DNA of 64,000 bases from JBQTII01 sp052387905 (GCA_052387905.1 JBQTIR010000004.1:1-64000); one strand, 5' to 3'; shown: positions 17,609 to 26,010, counted from the stretch's first letter. Numbers and translations are program-made. The notes: generated from the letters alone by a model not told the origin.

Positions 17609-17644
17609 CGCCGCTGCCCCGGTCGCTTGACCGGGGCAGCGGCG
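17609..17644 (+). terminator. Strong hairpin after csbD
   Basis: A perfect 16-bp stem (17609-17624 with 17629-17644) around GCTT, 15 bases after the csbD stop. It separates csbD from the GH15 gene. Confidence 0.8.
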
Positions 17645-17677
17645 CGCGTCATGTCCGCTAGAGGGTAGGCATCTCAC

Positions 17678-19501
17678 GTGAGTGAGCACGGGCTCCGGGG
17701 CCTCGTCCGCGTCGAGGGTCAGTTGCCGATCGCCGACCACGCGTTGATCGGCGATGGACGGGGGTCCGCCCTGGTCGGTCGGGACGGCTCGGTGAGTTGG
17801 CTGTGTGTCCCGCGCTTCGACGATCCGCCGGTCTTCGCCGGGCTGCTGGACGCTGCGCGAGGAGGGACCCTCACACTGTTCGCGGAGCCGGTGCTCGCCG
17901 GCGAGCAGCGTTATGTGCCGGGCACCGGGGTGGTGGTGACCACCGTGCGCACGGCGAGAGCCGTCGCGGAGATCACCGACGCGATGCTGTTGGTCCCCGG
18001 TTCGCGGCTGGAGGAGCTGGTAGCTCCCGGGCGCGACGAGTGGGTGCGCCGCGTGCGGGCACTGTCCGGTCCGGTGCGGATCCGGGTGCAGGCTCGCACC
18101 CGTGGCGGGGATCGACCGAGCCGTCGCGGTTCGGGCTGGACGCTCGGCGCGTGCGGCGTGCATCTGATCCTCGACCCGTGTCCGGCCGAGCTGGACTCCG
18201 ACATCGTGCTGGCGACGGGGGAGGTGCTCTACGTCGTCCTGCGTTGGGGTGGGCTCACTCGCCGGGTGATCCGCGAGGATTGGCCCGGTCTACTCGATGC
18301 CACTATCGAGGCCTGGCGTCGCTGGTCGGCCCGCATCGACTACGACGGTTCGCAGCGCGAGCTGGTGCATCGCAGCGCCATCACCCTGAAGCTGCTGGAC
18401 CACATGGCCAATGGCGCGATGGTGGCCGCACCGACCTCTTCCTTGCCGGAGGCGATCGGCGGAACGCGTAACTGGGATTACCGCTACACCTGGATCCGCG
18501 ACGCCGCCTTCGCGGTGTACGCAATGAACCGCATCGGTCTACCCCACGAGGCGCAGGGTTTCCTGGGCTGGGTGCTCGATGCGATCGAGGGCGCGGACAC
18601 CCCCAGCGTGCTCTACGGCGTGGACGGGCGCCCACCACCTGCCGAACGGGCTGACGAGATGCTGGCGGGCTACCGCGGCTCGGCGCCGGTGCGGTGGGGA
18701 AACGGCGCTGCCGAGCAGGTCCAGCACGATGTGTACGGGGAGATCCTGGACTGCGCCTACCAATGGACCAGGGCAGGGGGGCGGATCGATCCGCCGCTGC
18801 GCTCCGCGCTTGCCGGCTTCGCCGACCGGGCCGCCCGCGTGGCCGGCGAACCCGACCAGGGGATCTGGGAGGTCCGCTGCGCCGGACGTCCCTTCACGTA
18901 CTCGGTCGCGATGTGCCAGGTGGCCCTCGACCGTGCCGCGCGGATGGCCGGGGCCGGGCACCTGGATCCGGGCGGGCAGCAGTGGGCAGCCCAGGCCGGC
19001 GTCCTTGCGCGGCGCATCGAACGTGAAGCGTGGAACGAGGCGCTGGGTTCGCTGACCGAACACCTCGGCGGTGGCGGGGGGCTGGATGCCAGCCTGCTCG
19101 CGCTGCCGCTGCGCCGGGTCATCGACGCCACCCACCCTCGGATGCTCGCCACCGTCGCCGCGGTCCGCTCCCGCCTCGGCGCCGGCGACGATCTGCTCTA
19201 CCGCTACCTGCCTGCCGAATCCCCCGATGGTCTTCCGGGGGAGGAGGGCGCCTTCCTGCTGTGCAGCTTCTGGCTGGTGGACAACCTGGCCATGGCGGGC
19301 CGCCTGGACTGCGCGCAGGATCTCTACGACCGGTTGTGCTCGCGCGCGGGTCCGCTCGGGCTGCTGCCCGAGCAGATCGAACCCAGCGACGGGTCGTTCC
19401 TGGGCAACTACCCGCAGGCCTTCAGCCACGTCGGGGTGATCTCCAGCGGAATCAACCTGGCGCGCCGGTGGGCTGCCCGCGAGTCCGGCGCCGACCGGTG
19501 A
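17678..19501 (+). CDS. Glycoside hydrolase family 15 (trehalase/glucoamylase-like)
   Basis: A 607-residue cytoplasmic GH15 protein with no signal peptide. The N-terminal beta domain (PIADHALIGDGRGSALVGRD, SVSWLCVPRFDDP) and the catalytic (alpha/alpha)6 barrel (NWDYRYTWIRDAAFAV, EEGAFLLCSFWLVDNLAMAG) match the actinobacterial branch that includes the unusual mycobacterial trehalase. It probably releases glucose from trehalose or a related glucoside. The start is GTG 17678 after AGAGGGTAGG. Its stop overlaps the GTG of the dehydrogenase/kinase fusion (GTGA), so glucose release is coupled to glucose-phosphate oxidation. Confidence 0.9.
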   Translation: MSEHGLRGLVRVEGQLPIADHALIGDGRGSALVGRDGSVSWLCVPRFDDPPVFAGLLDAARGGTLTLFAEPVLAGEQRYVPGTGVVVTTVRTARAVAEITDAMLLVPGSRLEELVAPGRDEWVRRVRALSGPVRIRVQARTRGGDRPSRRGSGWTLGACGVHLILDPCPAELDSDIVLATGEVLYVVLRWGGLTRRVIREDWPGLLDATIEAWRRWSARIDYDGSQRELVHRSAITLKLLDHMANGAMVAAPTSSLPEAIGGTRNWDYRYTWIRDAAFAVYAMNRIGLPHEAQGFLGWVLDAIEGADTPSVLYGVDGRPPPAERADEMLAGYRGSAPVRWGNGAAEQVQHDVYGEILDCAYQWTRAGGRIDPPLRSALAGFADRAARVAGEPDQGIWEVRCAGRPFTYSVAMCQVALDRAARMAGAGHLDPGGQQWAAQAGVLARRIEREAWNEALGSLTEHLGGGGGLDASLLALPLRRVIDATHPRMLATVAAVRSRLGAGDDLLYRYLPAESPDGLPGEEGAFLLCSFWLVDNLAMAGRLDCAQDLYDRLCSRAGPLGLLPEQIEPSDGSFLGNYPQAFSHVGVISSGINLARRWAARESGADR

Positions 19502-21402
19502 CGGCCACGAGGACGACGCCCGACACGCTGGTCATCGTCGGCGCGACCGGGGATCTGACGTCTCGTTACCTGCTGCCGGCGCTGGCGGAGTTGCTGGCCG
19601 CCGGACTGCTGCCGCCGGGCCTGCGCATTCGCGGGGTGAGCCGGGCGCAGCAGTCCGAGGCGCAGTTCAGGGACTGGGTCGGTGCTGAACTCGCTGAGTA
19701 CGCTCCCGCGATCGCGCCCGGGGTGCGTGCGGAACTGATCGAGCGCTGCGATTACCGGGCGGCCGAGATCGCGACCGGGTCCGACGCGACCGCTGATAGC
19801 ACCCTCGCCGATGCCTCACTCGCCGATGCCTCACTCGCCGATGCCCTGGCCGGTGCGTCGATGCCGGTGTGTTACCTCGCGCTGCCTGCCGCCCTGTTCA
19901 CCCCGACCGCACGGGCGCTGGCCAGGGTCGGACTGCCACCCGGATCCCGGGTCGCGGTGGAAAAGCCCTACGGTGCCGACGGGGCCGACGCCGCCGCACT
20001 CACCGAGGTGCTGCACGACCTCGTCGGCGCCGGTTCGGTGTTCCGCGTCGATCATTTCCTGGCCGAACCCGCGGCGCGGGTGCTGCGCGCACTGCGCTTG
20101 GACAACCGGATGATCTCCGCGTGGTGGAACGGCGAGCACGTCCGTACCGTCGAGGTGGTCTGGGACGAGACGCTCACCCTGGAGGGGCGGGCTTCCTACT
20201 ACGACCGCGCCGGGGCGCTGCGGGACGTGATCGCGAATCACCTGCTGGCACTGATGGCCCTCGTCGCGATGGAGCAGCCGGCCGGTCCCGACGCCGCTGA
20301 CCTGCACCAAGCCCGGCTCGAGCTGTTGCGCGCCGTGCGTACCCCCGGGCCGCAGGACATTGCGGCGACCACCCGCCGCGCCCGTTACACCGCGGGGATG
20401 ATCGGCGAGCGGGCGGTTCCGCACTACACCGACGAGCCCGGAGTCGATCCCGACCGGGCGACGGAAACCCTCGCCGAGGTCGCCCTGCGGGTGGACAACG
20501 CGCGGTGGGCGGGGACGGTGTTCGCCCTGCGCACGGGCAAGGCGCTGGGCCGTACCCGGACCGAGATCACGCTTCGGCTGGGGCCGGTCAACGTGCTTCG
20601 CCTGCGGATGCACCCCCCGCACCTGAGCCTGCAGATCAGCGCCGACCATGCCGGCACGGCGCGGGCCGGTACTCCCGTGGTGCTGGGCACGGACCTGCCA
20701 CCCGCCGGGCGTTCGCCCTACGCCCAGGTATTGCACGCGATCCTGACCGGTGATCAGGCGTTGTCGGTCCAGGCCGCGGAGGTTCGAGAATCCTGGCGCA
20801 TCATGGGCCCGATCCTGGCGAGTTGGGCCGACGGCGTCCCGCCGCTGCAGTCCTACCCCGCCGGCTCCCGCGCCTTGCCGGCGCGCACCGTTGTCGTGTG
20901 CGGGGTGTCCGGGGTCGGGAAATCCAAGATCGGCGCGCCGGTGGCCGCCGACCTCGGGTGGACGTTCGCCGATGCCGATGATTTTCACAACGCTGCCAAC
21001 CGGGCGAAGATGGCGTCCGGCACCCCCCTGAGCGAGTCCGACCGCGCCGGATGGTTGGCCGCGCTGGCCGAGTGGATCGGTGCCGCGGAGCAGGCCGGCC
21101 GGTCCTCGGTGCTCGCGTGCTCGGCCCTGCGGCGTGCTCATCGTGACGTGCTACGTCGCGGCCACCCCTCGGTTCGCTTCGTCCACCTGCGTGTCCCCGA
21201 GCCGATCCTGCGCCGGCGGCTGGCGGATCGACGCAATCACTTCATGCCCGCCTCGCAACTGGACGATCAATTGGCAACCTGGGAACCGCTGGACGCCGAG
21301 GAGCCGGGCTTCGTGCTCGACGCGGCAGCACCGGTGGACGACGTCGTCGAGCGGCTCCTGCAGATTCTGGAATCGCTTCCGGCGGTATCCCTGCTCGAAT
21401 GA
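19498..21402 (+). CDS. Glucose-6-phosphate dehydrogenase-like/gluconokinase fusion
   Basis: One 634-residue frame joins two enzymes. Residues 1 to about 450 are G6PDH-like: VIVGATGDLTSRYLLPAL, VAVEKPYG, FRVDHFLAE and YYDRAGALRDVIANHLLAL, keeping the catalytic His. The RIDHYLGKE phosphate-binding motif is altered, with no Lys at the usual place. From about 461 a gluconokinase follows: P-loop CGVSGVGKS, ADADDFHNAANRAKMASG and SALRRAHRDVLR. The domains would feed the pentose phosphate pathway from glucose-6-phosphate and from gluconate. The start GTG overlaps the GH15 stop by 4 bases. A 15-bp tandem repeat adds Ala-rich residues near 105. Confidence 0.85.
   Translation: MTATRTTPDTLVIVGATGDLTSRYLLPALAELLAAGLLPPGLRIRGVSRAQQSEAQFRDWVGAELAEYAPAIAPGVRAELIERCDYRAAEIATGSDATADSTLADASLADASLADALAGASMPVCYLALPAALFTPTARALARVGLPPGSRVAVEKPYGADGADAAALTEVLHDLVGAGSVFRVDHFLAEPAARVLRALRLDNRMISAWWNGEHVRTVEVVWDETLTLEGRASYYDRAGALRDVIANHLLALMALVAMEQPAGPDAADLHQARLELLRAVRTPGPQDIAATTRRARYTAGMIGERAVPHYTDEPGVDPDRATETLAEVALRVDNARWAGTVFALRTGKALGRTRTEITLRLGPVNVLRLRMHPPHLSLQISADHAGTARAGTPVVLGTDLPPAGRSPYAQVLHAILTGDQALSVQAAEVRESWRIMGPILASWADGVPPLQSYPAGSRALPARTVVVCGVSGVGKSKIGAPVAADLGWTFADADDFHNAANRAKMASGTPLSESDRAGWLAALAEWIGAAEQAGRSSVLACSALRRAHRDVLRRGHPSVRFVHLRVPEPILRRRLADRRNHFMPASQLDDQLATWEPLDAEEPGFVLDAAAPVDDVVERLLQILESLPAVSLLE
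19804..19845 (+). repeat. 15-bp in-frame tandem repeat in the fusion gene
   Basis: CTCGCCGATGCCTCA occurs at 19804 and 19819, with a partial third copy at 19834. It encodes the repeated pentapeptide LADAS in a surface linker of the G6PDH-like domain. In-frame, so the length can vary without loss of the frame. Confidence 0.8.
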
Positions 21403-22004
21403 TCTGACTTACAGTCAGGAACACTCAGCGGGGGGGGGGGGGGGTAGGTGCCGCCAAGAAAAGCCGCTCCCTGTCTGGGCGCTGCCGGTGACGCGGGCGC
21501 TGTCGGTGACGCGGTGGGCGCGGGCGCGGCGGGGAGAAGGTAGTTCGCGGCATCCGCGTACTGGACATCGAGCCGCACGGGTCCGGCGTCGCGGAAGGTC
21601 AGCGTCACCGCGAGGACAGCGCCGACCCGTGCGACGTCGCCGAGCCCCGGAACACGGATCTGCGGGTCACCGGCGCCGGTCCCACCGACCGAGACCAACT
21701 CCCCAGGCGGCAGCACGATGTCGGGCGCCACGTTGATGGACACCGGAGCAGGGTCGGAGACCTCCCGCGGACCGGCTGCCAGGCCGGTGAGGACATCATT
21801 CGTCGTGCCCTCGTTGACGAATCCCGCGACGAAAGCGGCGTCCGACCCGGTAGCCGACTGCACCAATACCGCGGCGCGAATCAGGACATCACCCACCTCC
21901 GCGTTGGTGAAGTTGCCTGTGACCAGATCGGTCTGCGCGTCGAACCCGGCCCCACACGCGCTCAGCCCACTCGCCGCGATACCGACGACGACCGCGGCCG
22001 ACAT
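21267..22004 (-). CDS. Exported lipoprotein with frame-critical C15 tract
   Basis: MSAAVVVGIAASGLSAC is a lipoprotein signal with lipobox LSAC, followed by about 175 residues of unrecognised, beta-rich sequence (GDVLIRAAVLVQ, VSINVAPDIVLPPGELVSVG, RLDVQYADAANYLLP) and a Thr/Ala/Pro-rich tail. The signal lacks the usual N-terminal Arg or Lys at ATG 22004; a start a few codons earlier (CTG, before SRRRAR) would supply it. The tract 21430-21444 encodes five Pro; as written the frame then runs some 50 codons antisense to gluconokinase. One base more or fewer gives a stop within a few codons, so the real C-terminus is probably near 21425. Confidence 0.6.
   Translation of the reverse strand: MSAAVVVGIAASGLSACGAGFDAQTDLVTGNFTNAEVGDVLIRAAVLVQSATGSDAAFVAGFVNEGTTNDVLTGLAAGPREVSDPAPVSINVAPDIVLPPGELVSVGGTGAGDPQIRVPGLGDVARVGAVLAVTLTFRDAGPVRLDVQYADAANYLLPAAPAPTASPTAPASPAAPRQGAAFLGGTYPPPPPLSVPDCKSDHSSRDTAGSDSRICRSRSTTSSTGAAASSTKPGSSASSGSQVAN
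21396..21420. repeat. 25-bp repeat, copy 1 (inverted-repeat core)
   Basis: Contains CTGACT-TAC-AGTCAG, a 6-bp inverted repeat, at the 3' end of the gluconokinase fusion. It matches the sequence at 22375-22399 at 21 of 25 positions. May be a terminator or protein-binding site. Confidence 0.5.
21430..21444. repeat. 15-G homopolymer
   Basis: An uninterrupted run of 15 G on the plus strand (15 C in the lipoprotein frame). Such tracts slip during replication and are error-prone in sequencing. Confidence 0.95.
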
Positions 22005-22021
22005 CCGAGCGCGCCGCCTGC

Positions 22022-22237
22022 TCAGTTGGCCGCGCCCATTCGCGGTGTCCACTCCTGGTAGCGCCAGGAGCTGGGTACGACGGGGTTCATCCGGCGCATT
22101 GCCCAGGGAAGGTGGACGCCGACCCAGAGCGGTTTCGCGTTCAGGCGGGCCTCTTCGGCCAGCCTGCGCACGAGGTTGATCGAGAGCGCGGTGCTCAGCG
22201 CAACTGCGACGACCACAAGAATCCATCCGACAATCAT
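22022..22237 (-). CDS. Small single-pass membrane protein (71 aa)
   Basis: MIVGWILVVVAVALSTALSI forms one transmembrane helix, followed by a basic/amphipathic segment (LVRRLAEEARLNAK) and a Trp/Pro-rich end. No family is recognised. ATG 22237 is chosen because GAGGAG lies about ten bases upstream; the ATG at 22255 has no ribosome-binding site. It ends 17 bases before the lipoprotein start, so the two are likely co-transcribed. Confidence 0.6.
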   Translation of the reverse strand: MIVGWILVVVAVALSTALSINLVRRLAEEARLNAKPLWVGVHLPWAMRRMNPVVPSSWRYQEWTPRMGAAN

Positions 22238-22374
22238 GACGATGCATCTCCTCATCTAGTCCGATAGTGAAGAGTTGCCCTACGTCCTTGGCGCGACCTG
22301 TCATGGTGCTGACCCGTACCTGCCACGTTGCTGCCCGTTGCCTGTACTGCCATGGCCGCCGCCGCGGTTGCGTC

Positions 22375-22399
22375 CGAATAATCTGACCTACCATCAGGA
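22375..22399. repeat. 25-bp repeat, copy 2
   Basis: Second copy of the element at 21396-21420, with CTGAC and ATCAG arms around CTACC. It overlaps the stop of the leftward membrane-protein gene ending at 22394. Both copies thus sit at 3' ends of genes. Confidence 0.5.
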
Positions 22400-22867
22400 C
22401 AGAATGTTGCCCGAGGTCGGGGACTGTGACGATTTCGGGTCGGCGCTGGGTGGCTGGGTCGGGGCGAGCAGATCCAGCAGGGCGTCCCGCTCGGAATCGC
22501 CGGGCGCGGCGGGTGAAGTGGGCGCATCGGGTACGTCGTCCTGTGAGCCAGGAAGGGGGTCGGTGCGCTCGATCGGCGTCGCCGACGGAGCAGGCGTCCG
22601 GGACTTGGCGGTGCGCTCGGGCGTGGCGGCCGGCCTCGGCTCGTCCTCGCGCCGGATGCGGGTGGCGGCCTGCTCCTCGGCCCGCTCGCGCTCGCGCTCG
22701 ACGATCTCGCGTGCCTCGGACAGGCGGACCAGTTGCCCGGTGCGCTCGGCGACAAGATCGGCCGGTCGCACCGCGAGATAGAGCGCCAGGACGGCGATGA
22801 ACGCCGCGAAGATCGCCGCCGTCGACACACGCAGGCGCCCGCCGAGGATGGTGCGATGGGTCGTCAT
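22394..22867 (-). CDS. Membrane-anchored protein with coiled coil and Pro-rich tail
   Basis: A 157-residue protein: short basic N-terminus, one transmembrane helix at about residues 16-34 (AAIFAAFIAVLALYLAV), a charged helix (ARTGQLVRL, EIVERERERAEEQ) and a Pro/Ala/Ser/Thr-rich disordered tail. No known domain. It overlaps the mscS stop by 4 bases (ATGA), so it is translated with the channel and may be an accessory partner, but that is only inferred from position. Confidence 0.65.
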   Translation of the reverse strand: MTTHRTILGGRLRVSTAAIFAAFIAVLALYLAVRPADLVAERTGQLVRLSEAREIVERERERAEEQAATRIRREDEPRPAATPERTAKSRTPAPSATPIERTDPLPGSQDDVPDAPTSPAAPGDSERDALLDLLAPTQPPSADPKSSQSPTSGNILS

Positions 22868-23745
22868 CGCTGATCCACCAGACCGGCGGCCACGGCATCC
22901 AGCGTGGGCAAGGAGATCCCCGCGCTGTGGAAGGCCATGATGATCTGCTCGCGCAGGGCACGGTTGACCTCGAACTGCCGGCCGGGCAGGGTGCGCGCGA
23001 CCATCTGGACGTTGACCCGGCCGATGGTGATCGACTCGACCCCCATCACCGAGGGTTCATCGAGCAGGAGTTCGCGCATCTCGGGGTCGGCCCAGGTCGC
23101 GGCCCCGACTTCCTTGAGCACGTTGACGGCCGCGGTGATGTCGGTCGAGGTGGACAGCGGGACGTCGACGACCGAACGTGCCCAGTCCCGGGACAGGTTG
23201 GTGACCTGGACGATCTGGCCGTTCGGAATGATGATCACCGAACCTTCCACCGAACGCATGGACGTCGTGCGCAAGGAGATGCTCTCGACGGTTCCCGTGA
23301 CTCCGGTGGCGGAACCGAGCGCGGAGATCCGCACCAGGTCACCGAAGCCGTACTGGCGCTCGGTGATGATGAAGAAGCCGGCCAGCAGATCCTGCACGAT
23401 GCGCTGCGCGCCGAAACCCAGGGCGACGCCGAGCACGGCGGCAGGGGCGACCAGACCGGTCAACGAGAAGCCGAGCAAGGTGATGACCTTGGCTGTGGCC
23501 AACGACCAGACCAGGACGCTGGCCAGGCCGACGAGCACCTGGGCGACCGAGTGCCGATGCTTGTCCTGCTCTGAGCGGACCTGACTGTCGGTGTCCGCAG
23601 TGCTGCGATCGATGCGGGTGGTGACGAATGAACCGACAACGGACACGGCTCGGGTCACGAGGATCGCGCCGAGCACGACCAGCACGATCTCCAGGCCCTC
23701 ACCGCGGGCCCACATCGTGACGTCGTCGAGCGGGGCCGGGTCCAT
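22864..23745 (-). CDS. MscS-type mechanosensitive channel
   Basis: A 293-residue small-conductance channel that vents solutes on hypo-osmotic shock. Helices lie at about 18-38 and 68-90. The pore-lining helix and beta domain follow: LVAPAAVLGVALGFGAQRIV, QDLLAGFFIITERQYGFGD, RTTSMRSVEGSVIIIPNGQI and NLSRDWARSVVDV, the hallmark MscS stretch. It is first in a leftward operon with the coiled-coil membrane protein. It fits the trehalose/osmotic-stress context. Confidence 0.92.
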   Translation of the reverse strand: MDPAPLDDVTMWARGEGLEIVLVVLGAILVTRAVSVVGSFVTTRIDRSTADTDSQVRSEQDKHRHSVAQVLVGLASVLVWSLATAKVITLLGFSLTGLVAPAAVLGVALGFGAQRIVQDLLAGFFIITERQYGFGDLVRISALGSATGVTGTVESISLRTTSMRSVEGSVIIIPNGQIVQVTNLSRDWARSVVDVPLSTSTDITAAVNVLKEVGAATWADPEMRELLLDEPSVMGVESITIGRVNVQMVARTLPGRQFEVNRALREQIIMAFHSAGISLPTLDAVAAGLVDQR

Positions 23746-24133
23746 CGGTGCTTTAGCTCACTCTCGGTGGGTCATCTGCGCTGAGCGTGGGCTTCCCGGT
23801 AGCGCGCAGGCAGAAACCTTTCGCCTGGCGCGGCCGTGGTGACGGTCCGCACACGCGCGAACGCCCCGGACGCCAGTGCCGGGGCGTTCGCCATGTGTCG
23901 TTGCTTCGTTCCTGCTGCGGAGGTCCGCCCGACACACGTGCGGGGGAGTGCTGGTGTTGTCAGGACGCCCGCACACCACGTTAAGGCGGGGGTCGTCCCC
24001 CGACGGCGCGGCTGCTGCGCCCACGCCGCCGGGGGAATCGTTCCCGGTGTTGGCGGCGTCCTCGCCGTAGCCCGAACGGGCCACGACAAGGACGACGCTC
24101 ACTCCCACCCGGGAGCACAGGGATCACACTGGA
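23746..24133. other. Gene-free interval with hairpins
   Basis: I find no convincing gene in these 388 bases; frames on both strands lack ribosome-binding sites and recognisable products. The interval carries a perfect 13-bp hairpin at 23857-23891 (GCGAACGCCCCGG / CCGGGGCGTTCGC), likely the terminator of the leftward ferritin-like operon, and a short G5/C5 hairpin around 23982. The 100 bases next to 23745 should hold the mscS promoter, but no clear boxes are visible. Confidence 0.5.
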
Positions 24134-24979
24134 TCAGGCGGCGGTGAGGTCGCTCGGAGTTCGGGCCCCGAGCGAGGTATCGGTCTCCTCCAGTTTCACG
24201 AACGCGTCCGGGATCGGGTACTCCCCGAGGACGTAGCTCAGAATCGCCGCGTGCTGACGCTCCACCGGTGCAATCGTGGACACCGCCGCCAGCGCGTCGG
24301 CGCTCATGAGTTCACTCATCTGGGACACGTACGTGGCCCCGGCGGTGTTCTCCAGCGTGAGCGCCAACATGGCGAGTTGCGGGATCGTCTTGATCTTGCC
24401 GAACATCTCGGTGACCGTCGGAGCCAACGCCGGGGTCGGGTCCTTCATCTCCATGCCGCCGGCGTTCTTGACGGCGGCGTTGAAGGCGTCGGCGTGTTCG
24501 GCGTGCTGCTTCATCGCGTGGCTGGCGAACTCCGCCACGGCCGCGGGAACGGTCTTGCCGAACTTGCCCTTCGGCGCTGCCTCCAGCGCGGCGCCGTAGG
24601 CGAACACCGCGAGGTTCTCGATGCTGGCGTTCAGGCGCATCATCTCGACGTCGGCCGAGCCTTCCGCGGCCGGTGGTGGTTCTTCGTTGGCAGGCGGCGG
24701 GTTCGCCCCCGGCTCGGCGACCTCGTCCTCGTCGTCGTCGCCGCACGCACTCAGGAACATGGTGCCGACGACCAGACCACCGCTGCCGAGCAGGAACCGA
24801 CGGCGGCTGCCGCGCAGGGCATCCTCGGCCCGGCGCTTGCGCAGGGCAACACCGAGATCGGACATGGCAGCCCGCATCTGCGGGAACGTCGCCTCGTGCA
24901 TCTCGTTCATGTGGGCAGTCATGGCGCGCAGTTCGTGCTCGCTGATCTGCATCTCGCTGGGGGGGTTGCGGCGCTTCAC
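24134..24979 (-). CDS. Exported ferritin-like lipoprotein (Tat-type signal)
   Basis: A 281-residue protein. About 55 cytoplasm-like residues precede a twin-arginine motif (SRRRFLLGSGG), a hydrophobic stretch and lipobox LSAC, then an acidic Asp/Glu linker. The rest is a four-helix ferritin-like domain with ASIENLAVFAYGAAL, HAMKQHAEHADAFNAAV, LALTLENTAGATYVSQM and PVERQHAAILSYVLG, supplying Glu and His ligands. Function may be iron or metal handling at the outer membrane face. The unusual long tail before the Tat motif suggests regulated export. It overlaps the upstream paralogue by 4 bases. Confidence 0.8.
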   Translation of the reverse strand: MKRRNPPSEMQISEHELRAMTAHMNEMHEATFPQMRAAMSDLGVALRKRRAEDALRGSRRRFLLGSGGLVVGTMFLSACGDDDEDEVAEPGANPPPANEEPPPAAEGSADVEMMRLNASIENLAVFAYGAALEAAPKGKFGKTVPAAVAEFASHAMKQHAEHADAFNAAVKNAGGMEMKDPTPALAPTVTEMFGKIKTIPQLAMLALTLENTAGATYVSQMSELMSADALAAVSTIAPVERQHAAILSYVLGEYPIPDAFVKLEETDTSLGARTPSDLTAA

Positions 24980-25842
24980 TTGACTGCTCCCTCTTCCGGC
25001 GGGCTGGCCAGCTCGGTCTTCTTGAATGTCTCCGGGATGCCGACCGACCCGGCCGCCTTCGGCAGCTTCGCCGCGTCGACGGCCCCACCGGTGGCCTTGA
25101 CCGTGATCAACTCCAGCGCCTTACCCTTGAGCAGGGCCTGGACGGCGTAGAGCGTGGCCAGGTGCTGGGATTCGACCCCGGCCACGGTGCCGAAGAGCAG
25201 TCGGACCTGAGGATCCGTCACGTCCTGGATGTTCTTGACGTAGGTGGAGGTGGCCACGTCCTCCAGGGTGATGGCCAGGCCGACCACGTCGAGTGGGCCG
25301 CCCTTCATCAACTTGGGGACCATGTCCTGCACGATCGGGGTGTACTTCGGGTTGTTCTCGGTCTGCTTCTTGCCACCGAGTTCCACGGCACGGGCATTGA
25401 ACGCCTGGGCGTGCTCGTCGTGCTGCTTCATCGTCATGGTGGCGAACGCCGCGATGGTCTTGGTGGCGGTGTCGTCCGTCTTCAGATAGGGCAGGGTCAG
25501 CGCGGTCTTGTAGGTGAAGACCGCCAGGTTCTCCAACGAAGCGGCGGTCTGCAGCGCCATGATGTCCGCCTCTTCGGCCGCATAGGCCCGCGAGCCCGAA
25601 GCCATGACCAGGCCGGCTGCCGCCAGCCCTCCGGCGCCGATCGCGATGTTGCGCCTGCGGTTCTCCTGGCGCAGCATGTCGCTCTCGCGCTTGGCCTCCT
25701 GGTACTCGCGCGTCGCGCGTCGCGCCCGGCCCGCGTCGACGATCTCGTCGAGGGGTTCCTTCATACCGCGCATCGCGTCGACCTGGAGGTCTTGGGATTC
25801 CTCCATCAATCGATTGAACTCACCGATATCCAGTTCCGTCAT
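24976..25842 (-). CDS. Ferritin-like protein with internal hydrophobic signal
   Basis: A 288-residue paralogue of the next gene, with the same layout: a charged helical N-terminus (QEAKRESDMLRQENRRRN), a hydrophobic segment (IAIGAGGLAAAGLVMASGS) ending AYAAEE, then a ferritin-like bundle (ASLENLAVFTYKTAL, MTMKQHDEHAQAFNAR, LAITLEDVATSTYVKNI, GVESQHLATLYAVQ). There is no Tat twin Arg-Arg-x-Phe-Leu and no lipobox Cys, so it may be released or membrane-anchored. GAGAGGGAA precedes ATG 25842. The pair probably forms a hetero-oligomer. Confidence 0.8.
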   Translation of the reverse strand: MTELDIGEFNRLMEESQDLQVDAMRGMKEPLDEIVDAGRARRATREYQEAKRESDMLRQENRRRNIAIGAGGLAAAGLVMASGSRAYAAEEADIMALQTAASLENLAVFTYKTALTLPYLKTDDTATKTIAAFATMTMKQHDEHAQAFNARAVELGGKKQTENNPKYTPIVQDMVPKLMKGGPLDVVGLAITLEDVATSTYVKNIQDVTDPQVRLLFGTVAGVESQHLATLYAVQALLKGKALELITVKATGGAVDAAKLPKAAGSVGIPETFKKTELASPPEEGAVK

Positions 25843-26010
25843 TGCCGTTCCCTCTCGCAGCCGATGCCGCGACGTCCCGGGCGGGGTGCTCACCGCCCGC
25901 AGACGGGGTGAGCGTTGTCGCAACACCGACGCCGTACCCGGCGCATTTCGCGGGTAAACCACGGGAGTGACCCAGGCCACACTTCCCCCCAAACGGGGGC
26001 CTGGAAGCTT

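Noticed and set aside
19804..19845. Short direct repeats considered as a CRISPR array
   Set aside because: Tandem 15-bp units with no spacers, in frame inside an enzyme gene; no cas genes in the window.
19831..21141. 436-codon frame antisense to the G6PDH/gluconokinase fusion
   Set aside because: The sense frame has clear motifs for both enzymes, and the antisense product is low-complexity.
23836..24147. 103-codon plus-strand frame in the mscS/ferritin gap
   Set aside because: Contains a terminator-like hairpin in its coding part, has no ribosome-binding site and no recognisable sequence.
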